Source of the DNA: Streptomyces sp. CG1
Lineage (GTDB): Bacteria > Actinomycetota > Actinomycetes > Streptomycetales > Streptomycetaceae
DNA: 64,000 bases
Direction: 5' to 3'
Assembly: GCF_041080625.1 (NCBI RefSeq)
Contig: NZ_CP163518.1
Coordinates: 3,968,001 to 4,032,000 of the forward strand
Shown here: positions 43,192-52,605 of the stretch, piece after piece
How the letters are laid out: each line of letters begins with the position of its first letter
How positions within the stretch are numbered: the first letter of the stretch is position 1
Made by a program: the position numbers and the translations under genes
The notes under the pieces: generated by a model
Told to the model about the DNA's origin: nothing
Database searches by the model: none
Seen by the model: only the letters and a program-made list of their open reading frames with translations

Positions 43192-44694
43192 TCACCGATC
43201 AGCCGGTGACTCAGTCGCGAGACGGGTCACCGGCTGAGTCGTTTGCGCCCTGTTCTTGTTTCCGGCGTTCTTGTTTCCGGTGCCGGGCCCGCCCCGCAAC
43301 GGCACCTCCCGCACCAGCAGCGCCAGTACGAACGCCACCGCGCAGACCGCCGCCGTCGTCAGATATATGTGCCGGGTGCCGGCCGCCACGGCGTGCCGGT
43401 ACGCCTCGCCCTTCGCCGTCCCCGGCACCGCCCGGGTGAACAGCGAGCCGAAGACGGCCACGCCGACGGAGCCGCCGAGAGTGCGGAACAGGTTCGTCGC
43501 CGCCATGGCCGCCCCCATGTCCCGCAGCTCCACGCTGTTCTGCGCGAGGGTGGTGGCCATCTGCAGGGTGAAGCCCAGGCCGAGGCCGACGAGGGCCATC
43601 CAGCAGCCGGCGACTTGGCGGGAGGTGCCCGTGTCCATGGTGGCGAGCGCCACCGTGCCGATCGTCAGCAGCAGCGTGCCGAGCACCGGGAACACCTTGT
43701 ACCGGCCGGTGCGGGACATGACCTTCCCGGCGATGTTGGAGGCGATCACCACGGGGATCATCAGCGGCAGCAGAAGCAGCCCGGAGCTGGTCGCCGTGGC
43801 GCCCTGGACGGTCTGCTGGAACAGGGGCAGATAGAGCGCCGAGCCGAACATCACCACTCCGGTCGCGGCCAACAGGCCGATGCCGAGCGGGAAGTTGCGG
43901 TGCCCGGTGAACACACGGGGGGGCAGCAGGGGTTCGGCGACGCGCCGCTCCACGGCGACGAACACCGCCGTGCCGAGGACGGCCACCGCGCCCAGGGCGA
44001 GTATCCGCCAGGACGTCCAGGCGTATGTCGTACCGGCCCAGGTCGCCGCGAGGACCGCCGCACCGATGGTGGCCGCGAGCACGGCGGTGCCCGCCCAGTC
44101 GATGCGCGGCCGGGCCTTCCGGGGCTGCGCCGGCAGCCGGAGCATCAGCTGGACCCAGACCAGGGCGACGATCCCGAGCGGCAGATTGACGTAGAACGCC
44201 CAGCGCCAGCCGAGGTGGCCGGTGACCAGGCCGCCGACCAGGGGTCCGCCGACCACGCCGAGAGCCATCACGGAGGCGGTCATGCCCTGGTAGCGGCCCC
44301 GCTCCCGGGGTGGCACGAGGATGCCGATCAGGGCGAACGCCCCGGCGGCCAGCCCGCCCGCGCCGATGCCCTGCAGGGCGCGGAACTCGATCAGCTGGGC
44401 CATCGAGTGGGCGGCGCCGGCGAACAGCGAGGCCAGCAGGAAGAGCGCGACCGAGGCGAGGAAGACGTGCTTGCGGCTGTACAGGTCACCGAGCTTGCCC
44501 CAGACGGGAGTCGACACGGCGGTGGCGAGTGTGTAGGCGGTGACGACCCAGGAGATGTGCTCCAGGCCGCCCAGGTCACGGACGATCGTCGGCATCGCCG
44601 TACCGACGACGTTGTTGTCGAGCATGCCCAGCAGCATGGCGAGCATCACGCCGAGCAGCGTCCAGCGGACGTTCTTGGGAGGTGGTGTGGTCAT
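43192..44694 (-). CDS. DHA2-family drug efflux transporter (EmrB/QacA type)
   Basis: Major facilitator transporter of 500 residues with 14 predicted helices, a proton antiporter for drugs or toxic metabolites. TLLGVMLAMLLGMLDNNVVGTA at the start and the motif LGKLYSRK-like GKLGDLYSRKHVF in the first half, and GPLVGGLVTGHLGWRWAFYVN (motif C region), are typical. The ATG at 44692-44694 is preferred to a GTG-type start six codons upstream. The divergent TetR gene 82 bases away is the expected repressor. Confidence 0.9.
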   Translation of the reverse strand: MTTPPPKNVRWTLLGVMLAMLLGMLDNNVVGTAMPTIVRDLGGLEHISWVVTAYTLATAVSTPVWGKLGDLYSRKHVFLASVALFLLASLFAGAAHSMAQLIEFRALQGIGAGGLAAGAFALIGILVPPRERGRYQGMTASVMALGVVGGPLVGGLVTGHLGWRWAFYVNLPLGIVALVWVQLMLRLPAQPRKARPRIDWAGTAVLAATIGAAVLAATWAGTTYAWTSWRILALGAVAVLGTAVFVAVERRVAEPLLPPRVFTGHRNFPLGIGLLAATGVVMFGSALYLPLFQQTVQGATATSSGLLLLPLMIPVVIASNIAGKVMSRTGRYKVFPVLGTLLLTIGTVALATMDTGTSRQVAGCWMALVGLGLGFTLQMATTLAQNSVELRDMGAAMAATNLFRTLGGSVGVAVFGSLFTRAVPGTAKGEAYRHAVAAGTRHIYLTTAAVCAVAFVLALLVREVPLRGGPGTGNKNAGNKNRAQTTQPVTRLATESPADR

Positions 44695-44776
44695 GCGGCC
44701 AGAAAAGCACACCGACTCACTAAGTGCAATGACTCAACTTTTTGTCTACGACAACCGAGCGGGTAGGCTACGGACC

Positions 44777-45358
44777 ATGACGGAGACGATGGGCCGGCGC
44801 GAACGCAAGAAGGCCGCGACCCGCCAGGCACTGGCGGACGCGGCACTGGAGCTCTTCCTGGAGCACGGCTTCGACGCGGTGAGCATCAAGGACATCGCGG
44901 AGGCGGCCGACGTCTCCACCACGACCCTGTTCAAGCACTTTCCGAGCAAGGAAGCGCTGCTGTTCGACATGGACGCGGACCTGGAACAGGCGCTGGTCGC
45001 CGCCGTACGCGACCGGGCGCCCGGCACCCCGCTCGTCCAGGCCCTGCGCGAGCACATGGTGCGCGCCCAGGCGTTCAAGTCCGAGTACGGCGAGCAGATC
45101 ACCACGTTCCAGCGGCTGGTCACCAGCACTCCGGCGCTCGTGGAGTACTACCGGCGCATGTGGATGCGGCACGAACGCGCCCTGGCCGAGGCGATCGCCG
45201 CCGACACGGGCGCCCCCGCCGACGACCCCGCCTGCGCGGCCCTGGCCCACCTCGCCCTGGAGGCCCGGGCCCTCGCGGCGACGGCCCCGGACCGGGTCGC
45301 CGCCGTCGAAGCGGCCTTCGATCTGCTGGAGCGGGGCTGGGAGGCGGTACGGCCGTAA
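44777..45358 (+). CDS. TetR-family repressor of the adjacent efflux pump
   Basis: Regulator of 193 residues; DNA-binding domain at residues 8-58 (KKAATRQALADAALELFLEH then VSTTTLFKHFPSKEALLFD) and an all-helical ligand domain. TTGTCT and TAGGCT, 16 bases apart, sit just upstream so that transcription would begin at or next to the ATG (leaderless). It is divergent from the DHA2 pump and therefore most likely controls it and itself. Confidence 0.88.
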   Translation: MTETMGRRERKKAATRQALADAALELFLEHGFDAVSIKDIAEAADVSTTTLFKHFPSKEALLFDMDADLEQALVAAVRDRAPGTPLVQALREHMVRAQAFKSEYGEQITTFQRLVTSTPALVEYYRRMWMRHERALAEAIAADTGAPADDPACAALAHLALEARALAATAPDRVAAVEAAFDLLERGWEAVRP

Positions 45359-45387
45359 GCCTCAAGAGGCTTCAGGAGCGGCCGTCG

Positions 45388-46323
45388 TCATCTCTTCGGC
45401 AGGCGGGCGATGTCCGACACCGGGCCGAGGTGGCCGAGTTTGTCGGGGTTGGAGACCGAGTGGATCGCCCGGATCGCGCCGTCGGCGATGTCGAGTTCGA
45501 CCACGCTGGCCACGCGGCCCTCGGCGTCGTGGATCACGGCGCCCGGGCGGCCGTTGATCCAGGCCGCGCGGAGGGAGGCGCCGAGCATCCCGACCCGGCG
45601 GAGGCCGCCGACCATCAGCTGTGCCACGTGGCGCGGCTCGGTGACCGACCTCGCGAGCGCCCGCGCCTTGCCGCCGCCGTCGCCCTGGAACACCACCTCC
45701 GGGGCGAGCATGCCGAGCAGCGCGTCCATGTCACCGCCCTCGGCGGCCGCGAAGAACCTACGGGCCAGCTCCTCCCCCTCGGCCCGCCGCACCGGGGGCG
45801 GCGGCGCGAGGTCGGCCGGCTGCCCGCCGGGAGCGATGCGCTTTCCGGCGCGGGCGAAGATCTGCCGGCAGTTCGCCTCGGACTTGCCGACGATCCTCGC
45901 CACGTCCGGATAGCCGTACCCGAACACCTCGCGCAGCACGAACACCGCGCGCTCCGCCGGGGCGAGGGTCTCCAGCAGCACGAGGAACGCCATCGACAGC
46001 GAGTCGGACAGCTCGGCGTGCTCGGCCGGTCCGGGCCGTTCGGTGGACACCACGACCGGCTCGGGCAGCCAGTCGCCCACATAGGTTTCCCGCCGTACCC
46101 GGGCCGAACTCAGGTGGTTGATGGCGAGCCGTGTCACCGACGTGGTCAGATACGCCTTCAGATTCCCGACCGTCGTCCCGGCCCGGCGCGCCCGGGTCAG
46201 GTTGAGGAAGGCGTCCTGCACGAGGTCCTCGGCGTCGCCCACCGACCCGGTCATCCCATAGGCGATGGAGAAGAGCAGCGACCGGTACCGGTCCGCGTCC
46301 GTCCCCACTGCTGATCCCGCCAC
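45388..46323 (-). CDS. ECF41-type RNA polymerase sigma factor with SnoaL-like tail
   Basis: ECF sigma factor of about 311 residues: sigma region 2 (SLLFSIAYGMTGSVGDAEDLVQ), the ECF41 linker motif WLPEP, sigma region 4 (LAPAERAVFVLREVFGYGY), and a C-terminal SnoaL/NTF2-like domain with DGGGK and NPDKL. These three motifs define ECF41, in which the tail replaces a separate anti-sigma factor. The GTG at 46323 (GGGGGAATCC upstream) is chosen over a GTG five codons earlier. It is divergent from the DoxX and nitronate monooxygenase genes, its probable targets. Confidence 0.92.
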   Translation of the reverse strand: MAGSAVGTDADRYRSLLFSIAYGMTGSVGDAEDLVQDAFLNLTRARRAGTTVGNLKAYLTTSVTRLAINHLSSARVRRETYVGDWLPEPVVVSTERPGPAEHAELSDSLSMAFLVLLETLAPAERAVFVLREVFGYGYPDVARIVGKSEANCRQIFARAGKRIAPGGQPADLAPPPPVRRAEGEELARRFFAAAEGGDMDALLGMLAPEVVFQGDGGGKARALARSVTEPRHVAQLMVGGLRRVGMLGASLRAAWINGRPGAVIHDAEGRVASVVELDIADGAIRAIHSVSNPDKLGHLGPVSDIARLPKR

Positions 46324-46456
46324 GGATTCCCCCTTCACCCATCCGCAAGACGTCCAGCAGCGTATCCGCTCGTGTCACAGCGCGCCGGGCTGTCCTGTCT
46401 CAGAGGGGCGACAGCGAACGACAGAAAAGCGAACGACAGGAACAAGGAGAGAGCGG

Positions 46457-46843
46457 ATGAACCTCGCTCTGTGGATCGTCACCGGACTGCTCGCCGTCGC
46501 CTACCTGCTCGGCGGTGGCGGCAAGGTGGTCATGGCGAAGGAGAAGATCGCGGCGTTCGGGCCGAGTTCGCGATGGGTCGACGACTTCGGCGGCGGCAGT
46601 GTGAAGGCCATCGGCGCCCTGGAGGTGCTGGCCGCGGTGGGGCTGATCCTGCCCGCCGCGCTGGACATCGCGCCGGTGCTGGTACCGCTGGCCGCAACCG
46701 GCCTGGTGCTGCTCATGATCGGGGCGGCGATCACCCGACTCCGCCGTCACGAGCTCACGTTCATGGCGGTGGACGTGCTCTACATCGTCCTGGCAGCCTT
46801 CGTGGCCTGGGGCCGCTTCGGCCCGGAGTCCTTCGTCCACTGA
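46457..46843 (+). CDS. DoxX-family membrane protein
   Basis: A 128-residue protein with four predicted membrane helices (ALWIVTGLLAVAYLLGGGGKV, AIGALEVLAAVGLILPAAL, VLVPLAATGLVLLMIGAAI, LYIVLAAFVAWGRF). DoxX-like proteins are linked to redox or thiol stress functions in actinobacteria. The ATG at 46457 has AAGGAGAG upstream. It is the first gene in the rightward direction from the ECF41 start, and 31 bases separate it from the nitronate monooxygenase gene. Confidence 0.85.
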   Translation: MNLALWIVTGLLAVAYLLGGGGKVVMAKEKIAAFGPSSRWVDDFGGGSVKAIGALEVLAAVGLILPAALDIAPVLVPLAATGLVLLMIGAAITRLRRHELTFMAVDVLYIVLAAFVAWGRFGPESFVH

Positions 46844-46874
46844 CAAGAGTCCACTGACAAGAGGAGATCGCTTC

Positions 46875-47840
46875 ATGGCGTTGTCCACGGCCTTCACGCG
46901 GCTGTTCGGGGTGGAGCATCCGATCGCGCTGGCGCCGATGGGCGGTTCGGCGGGCGGGGCCCTGACGGCGGCCGTGTCGCGCGGTGGCGGGCTCGGGCTG
47001 CTGGGCAGCGGGAACGGCGACCGGGACTGGCTGGACCGCGAACTGCCCGTCCTGACCGCCGAAAGCGCCGGAAAGCCCTGGGGTGTCGGCTTTCAGGCCT
47101 GGGCGACCGATGCCGGTGCGGTGGAGTGGACGCTGGAACGCGGTCCGGCGGCCGTGATGCTGTCCTTCGGTGACCCCCGGCCCTTCGCGGAGCGCGTCCG
47201 CGACGCGGGCGCGGCGCTGATCGTGCAGGTCACCGACCTGGAGGAGGCCCACAGGGCGGTGGACGCGGGCGCCGACGTGATCGTGGCGCAAGGCACCGAG
47301 GCGGGTGGGCACGGGGCCCGGCACGGGCGGTCCACACTGCCGTTCGTGCCCGTCGTGGTGGACCTGGCGGCGCCCGTCCCGGTGCTCGCGGCCGGGGGAA
47401 TCGCCGACGGCCGCGGTGTGGCCGCCGCCCTGGCCCTGGGTGCCGCCGGGGCGTTGCTCGGTACCCGGTTCCAGGCCACGGCCGAGGCCCTGGTGGACCG
47501 CGCGACCGCCCGGGCCATCGTCGCCGGCCACAGCGAGGACACCGAGCGCAACCGCGTGCTGGACATCGCCCGCGGCTCACACTGGCCCGCGAAGTACACC
47601 GCCCGCACCCTCCCGCACCCCTTCCTCGACCGCTGGCGGGACCGGGAGGCGGAACTCGCGAACGACGCCCAGGCCAGGCAGTCGTACCAGGAAGCCGTCG
47701 CACGCGGCGAGATCCCCGCGCTCCCGCAGTGGGCCGGCGAGGCCGTCGACCTCATCGACGACCTGCCCTGCGCCGCCGGCCTGGTCGGCACCCTGGCCGC
47801 CCAGGCCGAGGACGCGCTGAAACGGGCCTGTGGGGGCTGA
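46875..47840 (+). CDS. Nitronate monooxygenase (2-nitropropane dioxygenase-like)
   Basis: FMN TIM-barrel oxidoreductase of 321 residues. PIALAPMGGSAGGALTAAVSRGGGLG at the N-terminus, VIVAQGTEAGGHGARHG (catalytic His region) and VPVLAAGGIADGRGVAAALALGAAG-type phosphate-binding block are diagnostic. It oxidises alkyl nitronates such as propionate-3-nitronate. It is probably co-transcribed with the DoxX gene under the ECF41 factor; ECF41 loci usually carry a small oxidoreductase or similar gene, which this pair would represent here. Confidence 0.88.
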   Translation: MALSTAFTRLFGVEHPIALAPMGGSAGGALTAAVSRGGGLGLLGSGNGDRDWLDRELPVLTAESAGKPWGVGFQAWATDAGAVEWTLERGPAAVMLSFGDPRPFAERVRDAGAALIVQVTDLEEAHRAVDAGADVIVAQGTEAGGHGARHGRSTLPFVPVVVDLAAPVPVLAAGGIADGRGVAAALALGAAGALLGTRFQATAEALVDRATARAIVAGHSEDTERNRVLDIARGSHWPAKYTARTLPHPFLDRWRDREAELANDAQARQSYQEAVARGEIPALPQWAGEAVDLIDDLPCAAGLVGTLAAQAEDALKRACGG

Positions 47841-47852
47841 CGGGTACGAGCG

Positions 47853-48908
47853 TCACGACGACGCCCGTGCCACCAACTCCGTGGGCAGTACGGCATGTTG
47901 CCGCTCCAGCCCCCGCGAGGCGGGCGGGCGGCGGCCGGCGATCTCCGTCAGGAGCAGGTCGAGCATCGCGCGGCCCATCTCCTCGATGGGCTGGCGGACG
48001 CTGGTCAGCGGCGGGTCCATGTGCCGGGCGATGGCGGAGTCGTCGTAACCGACCAGCGCCACGTCGGCCGGGATACGGCGGCCCGCCTCGCGCAGCACCT
48101 GCCGGGCACCGGCCGCCATCACGTCCGAGCCCGCGAAGACCGCGTCCAGGTCCGGGCGCCGCTCCAGGAGTACGGACATCGCCCGCCGGCCGCCCTCCTC
48201 CGTGAAGTCCCCCGGCTCCATGAGGAGTTCGTCCACCTCGTGCCCCGCGTCACGCAGCGCGTCGCGGTAACCGTCGACGCGGCACTGGGCGCCGTACACG
48301 TCGAGGCGGCCGGTGATGTGGGCGATACGGATGCGCCCCCGGGAGAGCAGGTGCTCGACGGCCGAGCGGGCGCCACCGTAGTTGTCCGAGTCCACCGAGG
48401 TGAGCGCCTCACCGGCCGAGCGGGGGCCACTGATCACGGCCGGGATCTCCAGCTGGGCCAGCAGATCCGGCAGGGGGTCGTCGGCGTGGACGGAGACGAG
48501 GAGTACGCCGTCGACCCGGTGGGCCGCGAGGTACTGGGCCAGACGCCGGCGCTCCCGGTCGCTGCCCGCGAAGATCAGCAGCAACTGCATCTCGGTGTCG
48601 GCGAGCTGAGAGCCGACACCGCGCAGCATGTCGGAGAAGTACGGCTCCGCGAAGAACCGGGTCTCCGGCTCGGGGACGACGAGCGCGATGGCGTCGGTGC
48701 GGTTGGCGGCGAGGGCGCGGGCGGCGGTGTTGGGGACGTAGCCGAGTTCCGCGACCGCCGCCTCGACCGCGGCGCGGGTCGCGTCGCTGACCCGGGGCGA
48801 GCCGTTGATCACGCGCGAGACCGTGCCCCGGCCGACCCCGGCCCGGGCGGCGACCTCTTCGAGCGTGGGCCGACCCCCGCTGCGGCCCCGCGCTCCCTGG
48901 CTTGCCAT
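47853..48908 (-). CDS. cebR: LacI-family repressor of cellobiose utilisation
   Basis: LacI regulator of 351 residues; HTH at residues 14-60 (PTLEEVAARAGVGRGTVSRVINGSP) and a periplasmic-binding effector domain (DAIALVVPEPETRFFAEPYF, LVGYDDSAIARHMDPPLTSVRQP). It is divergent from cebE and the neighbouring TGGGAGCGCTCCCA sites fit CebR, which releases DNA on binding cellobiose. The ATG at 48906-48908 is used. The gene is convergent with the nitronate monooxygenase gene, 12 bases apart. Confidence 0.93.
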   Translation of the reverse strand: MASQGARGRSGGRPTLEEVAARAGVGRGTVSRVINGSPRVSDATRAAVEAAVAELGYVPNTAARALAANRTDAIALVVPEPETRFFAEPYFSDMLRGVGSQLADTEMQLLLIFAGSDRERRRLAQYLAAHRVDGVLLVSVHADDPLPDLLAQLEIPAVISGPRSAGEALTSVDSDNYGGARSAVEHLLSRGRIRIAHITGRLDVYGAQCRVDGYRDALRDAGHEVDELLMEPGDFTEEGGRRAMSVLLERRPDLDAVFAGSDVMAAGARQVLREAGRRIPADVALVGYDDSAIARHMDPPLTSVRQPIEEMGRAMLDLLLTEIAGRRPPASRGLERQHAVLPTELVARASS

Positions 48909-49109
48909 GGGCTCCGCCTCTCTCGACCGACTCCTGGTGCCGGCCTGGAATGTAACAGCACCGTTCGCTGCCCTTACCCACCCTGGGGCTGCCGCCCCCC
49001 GGACAGGCTCAGGCGGGTCCAGTTAACGACCCAATAAACGAACGCCGTTGTCGTCGTCCGCTCCCTTGACACCCCGCCCCGTACCGACGACTCTTCAACA
49101 CATCACATA

Positions 49110-49123
49110 TGGGAGCGCTCCCA
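49110..49123. promoter_or_regulatory. CebR box upstream of cebE
   Basis: TGGGAGCGCTCCCA is a perfect 14-bp palindrome identical to the CebR consensus. It lies 119 bases before the cebE start inside the 333-base cebR-cebE divergent region, where I see no other feature. Confidence 0.95.
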
Positions 49124-49241
49124 CACTACCTGACACCTACATATCCCGCACGTTCCCCGCCCGAGCCGCAGCGAAGACGAACGGGCCCGAATTCCATGCA
49201 GTTGGCCGGGGGGTCGGCACGTCAGGCAACAGGAGGACGCA

Positions 49242-50576
49242 ATGCGCACGAGCATCCGCCGGTCCCAGCGGCTGATGGCCCTCGCGGCCGTAGCCGCCCT
49301 GACCACGGGGCTGCTGGCCGGCTGCGCCAAGGACTCGGCCGACGGCTCGTCGGACCACTCCGACGGCGGCGGCAACGGCACTGGCAAGGGCAAGATCACG
49401 CTGACCGTCGGCACCTTCGGCGTCTTCGGCTACCAGCAGGCCGGCCTCTACGACGAGTACATGAAGCTGCATCCGGACATCAGCATCAAGGAGAACGTCA
49501 CCACCCGCACCGATGTGTACTGGCCGAAGGTGCTCACCCGCCTCCAGGCCGGCTCCGGTACGGACGACATCGAGGCCATCGAGATCGGCAACATCACCGA
49601 GGCCGTGCAGACCCAGGCCGACAAGTTCGTGGACCTGGGCAAGGACGTCGACACATCCCAGTGGCTGGGCTGGAAGAACGCCCAGGCCACCACCAAGGAC
49701 GGCAAGCTCATCGGGCTCGGGACCGACATCGGGCCGATGGCCATCTGCTACCGGAAGGACCTGTTCCAGAAGGCCGGGCTGCCGACCGACCGGACCAAGC
49801 TCGCCGAGCTGTGGAAGGGCGACTGGTCCAAGTACGTCGACGTCGGCAAGCAGTACATGCAGAAGGCGCCCAAGGGCACCAAGTTCGTGGACTCGGCCTC
49901 CTCCGTCTACAACGCGGCGGTGGGCGGCGCGAGCGAGCGGTACTACGACAAGGGCGGCAACGTCGTCTGGGACAGGTCCGAGGGGGTGAAGAAGGCCTGG
50001 GACGCCGCCATGACCGTCGCGACCAGCACCATGTCGGCGAAGCTGAAGCAGTTCGACCCCACCTGGGACCAGGGCTTCGCCAACGGCGGCTTCGCCAGCG
50101 TCGCCTGTCCGGCCTGGATGATCGGCTACATCGAGCAGAAGTCGGGTGACTCCGGCAAGGGCAAGTGGGACGTGGCGGCGGCGCCGGCGGCGTCCAACTG
50201 GGGCGGCTCCTTCCTCGGCGTGCCGACCGCGACCAAGCACCAGAAGGAGGCCGTCGCGCTGGCGAAGTGGCTGACCGCGCCCGCGCAGCAGGCGAAGGTG
50301 TTCGCCAAGCAGGCCAGCTTCCCGTCGACCCCGTCGGCGTATCCGGGCCTGCGGCCGCAGGCCGACACCACGGCGTACTTCTCGAACGCGCCGCTCACCC
50401 AGATCTTCTCCGACGCGGCGAAGGCCATCCCCTCGCAGCCCCTCGGCCCCAAGGACAAGCCGATCGACAACGCGATCAGCGACATCGGCATCCTCCAGGT
50501 CGAGCAGAAGGGCAAGTCGCCGTCCCAGGGCTGGGACGCGGCAGCCAAGGAGATCAAGGACGTGCTCGGCCAGTGA
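49242..50576 (+). CDS. cebE: Cellobiose/cellotriose-binding lipoprotein
   Basis: Extracellular solute-binding lipoprotein of 444 residues; signal with lipobox LLAGC (Cys28), then an acidic Ser/Gly linker and the type I sugar-binding fold (KITLTVGTFGVFGYQQAGLYDEY, WKNAQATTKDGKLIGLGTD). It captures cello-oligosaccharides for the CebFG permease. Its stop overlaps cebF by GTGA. The ATPase of the importer (MsiK in other Streptomyces) is not encoded here. Confidence 0.93.
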   Translation: MRTSIRRSQRLMALAAVAALTTGLLAGCAKDSADGSSDHSDGGGNGTGKGKITLTVGTFGVFGYQQAGLYDEYMKLHPDISIKENVTTRTDVYWPKVLTRLQAGSGTDDIEAIEIGNITEAVQTQADKFVDLGKDVDTSQWLGWKNAQATTKDGKLIGLGTDIGPMAICYRKDLFQKAGLPTDRTKLAELWKGDWSKYVDVGKQYMQKAPKGTKFVDSASSVYNAAVGGASERYYDKGGNVVWDRSEGVKKAWDAAMTVATSTMSAKLKQFDPTWDQGFANGGFASVACPAWMIGYIEQKSGDSGKGKWDVAAAPAASNWGGSFLGVPTATKHQKEAVALAKWLTAPAQQAKVFAKQASFPSTPSAYPGLRPQADTTAYFSNAPLTQIFSDAAKAIPSQPLGPKDKPIDNAISDIGILQVEQKGKSPSQGWDAAAKEIKDVLGQ

Positions 50577-51598
50577 CCGGTCCCAAGCAGGCTCTCGCGC
50601 ACTCCGCGCCGAGCGCCGACGCCGCGCCCGGCAGCTCGCCGGGCGCGGCCCGGGGCGCTCACGGCCGCGGTGCGCCGGCGGGCGCCGACTCCTGGCGCAG
50701 CCGGCTGTACCGCTGGGACATGAAGGCGTCGCCGTACGCGTTCGTGTCCCCGTTCTTCGTCCTGTTCGCGGCGTTCACGCTGGTCCCGCTGCTCTACACG
50801 GCCTGGTACTCGCTGCACCATGTGCAGCTGTCCGCGCTGGACCACCAGAGCTGGGCGGGCCTGGACAACTACAAGAACCTGTGGTCCTCGGACTTCTTCT
50901 GGAACGCGCTGCGGAACACCCTGACCATCGGCGTCATCTCGACCGTGCCGCAGCTGCTGGCCGCGCTCGGGCTCGCGCACCTGCTGAACTACCGGCTGCG
51001 CGGCTCGACCGTGTGGCGCGTGGTGATGCTGACCCCGTACGCCACCTCGGTGGCCGCCGCGACCCTGGTGTTCACGCTGCTGTACTCGTGGGACGGCGGC
51101 ATGGTCAACTGGATCCTGCACTTCTTCGGGGTGGGTCCGGTCAACTGGCGTGAGTCCGACTGGGGTTCACGGTTCGCGGTGTCCTCGATCGTGATCTGGC
51201 GGTGGACCGGCTACAACGCGCTGATCTATCTGGCGGCGATGCAGGCGATCCCGGCCGACCTCTACGAGTCGGCGGCGATCGACGGTGCAAACCGCTGGCA
51301 GCAGTTCTGGCATGTGACGGTTCCGCAGCTGCGGCCGACGATCCTGTTCACGGTCGTCGTCTCCACGATCGGCGCGACGCAACTCTTCGGCGAGCCACTG
51401 CTGTTCGGCGGGGTGAGCGGGTCCAAGGGCGGCTCCGAGCACCAGTACCAGACGCTCGGTCTGTACATGTACGACCAGGGCTGGATCATCGGCAACCTCG
51501 GCAAGGCGTCCGCGATCGCCTGGTCGATGTTCCTGGTGCTGTTGGTCGTCGCCGCGGTCAATCTGCTGCTCACCCGACGGCTGAGGAAGTCCCCATGA
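50573..51598 (+). CDS. cebF: Cellobiose ABC transporter permease
   Basis: MalF-type permease of 341 residues with a 45-residue Ala/Pro/Ser-rich cytoplasmic N-terminus and six helices (PYAFVSPFFVLFAAFTLVPLLY is the first). The EAA loop reads YESAAIDGANRWQQFWHVTVP, where the ATPase docks. GTG start overlaps the cebE stop; the stop overlaps cebG by ATGA. Confidence 0.93.
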   Translation: MTGPKQALAHSAPSADAAPGSSPGAARGAHGRGAPAGADSWRSRLYRWDMKASPYAFVSPFFVLFAAFTLVPLLYTAWYSLHHVQLSALDHQSWAGLDNYKNLWSSDFFWNALRNTLTIGVISTVPQLLAALGLAHLLNYRLRGSTVWRVVMLTPYATSVAAATLVFTLLYSWDGGMVNWILHFFGVGPVNWRESDWGSRFAVSSIVIWRWTGYNALIYLAAMQAIPADLYESAAIDGANRWQQFWHVTVPQLRPTILFTVVVSTIGATQLFGEPLLFGGVSGSKGGSEHQYQTLGLYMYDQGWIIGNLGKASAIAWSMFLVLLVVAAVNLLLTRRLRKSP

Positions 51599-52479
51599 CC
51601 ACGAGTGAACTGACGCTGCCCGCGGCGAAGGTGAAGCGTCACCGTGTGATGGGCGCCGGCAGACAGCTGCACGCGGGCCCGGTGACGTACGTCGTCCTGA
51701 CCGTCTTCGCCCTCGTCTCCCTCGCCCCGCTGGTGTGGACCGCGATCGCCGCCTCCCGCACCGACCGGCGCCTGGCCGAGACCCCGCCGCCACTGTGGTT
51801 CGGCGGCAACCTCTTCAAGAACCTGCAGAGCGCCTGGGACCAGGCGGGGCTGGGCACCGCGATGCTCAACTCGGTGATCGTGGCGGGCACGATCACCGTG
51901 AGCACGGTGCTGTTCGCCACGCTGGCCGGCTTCGCCTTCGCCAAACTGCGGTTCCGCTTCTCCAGCCTGCTGTTGCTGCTGACCATCGGCACGATGATGG
52001 TCCCGCCGCAACTCGCCGTCGTTCCCCTGTACTTGTGGATGTCGGACCTGGGCTGGTCCAACCAGCTGCAGACGGTGATCCTGCCGAGTCTCGTCACCGC
52101 GTTCGGTACGTTCTTCATGCGGCAGTACCTGGTGCAGGCGCTGCCGACCGAGCTGATCGAGGCGGCCCGGGTGGACGGGGCGAGCAGCCTGCGGATCGTC
52201 TGGCACGTGGTCTTCCCGGCCGCGCGTCCGGCCATGGCCGTACTCGGCCTGCTGACGTTCGTCTTCGCCTGGAACGACTTCCTGTGGCCGATCATCGCCC
52301 TGAACCAGCAGAACCCGACGGTGCAGGTGGCCCTGAACTCACTCGGCACCGGCTATGTCCCGGACCAGGCGGTGATCATGGCGGGCGCACTGCTCGGCAC
52401 GCTGCCGCTGCTCTTCGCCTTCGTGCTGTTCGGCAAGCAGATCGTGGGCGGGATCATGCAGGGGGCGATCAAGGGCTGA
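51595..52479 (+). CDS. cebG: Cellobiose ABC transporter permease
   Basis: MalG-type permease of 294 residues with six helices; its EAA loop is IEAARVDGASSLRIVWHVVFP. Together with CebF it forms the membrane channel for cellobiose and cellotriose. The ATG overlaps the cebF stop by four bases. A hairpin 59 bases downstream probably separates the transport operon from bglC. Confidence 0.93.
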   Translation: MTTSELTLPAAKVKRHRVMGAGRQLHAGPVTYVVLTVFALVSLAPLVWTAIAASRTDRRLAETPPPLWFGGNLFKNLQSAWDQAGLGTAMLNSVIVAGTITVSTVLFATLAGFAFAKLRFRFSSLLLLLTIGTMMVPPQLAVVPLYLWMSDLGWSNQLQTVILPSLVTAFGTFFMRQYLVQALPTELIEAARVDGASSLRIVWHVVFPAARPAMAVLGLLTFVFAWNDFLWPIIALNQQNPTVQVALNSLGTGYVPDQAVIMAGALLGTLPLLFAFVLFGKQIVGGIMQGAIKG

Positions 52480-52537
52480 CCGCCGGCCGACAGGGGCTGA
52501 CCGCCAGCTGAACCGACAGGGCTGATCGCCGCTGAAA

Positions 52538-52563
52538 GGGGCCGGGCACCGCCACCCGGCCCC
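52538..52563 (+). terminator. Hairpin between cebG and bglC
   Basis: GGGGCCGGG (52538-52546) pairs with CCCGGCCCC (52555-52563) across an eight-base loop, followed by TCCCC-rich sequence. It likely ends or attenuates the cebEFG transcript. Confidence 0.7.
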
Positions 52564-52605
52564 TCCCCTCTCCCCACCCCTTTCCCGGATCTCCTACGAC
52601 CTCGA

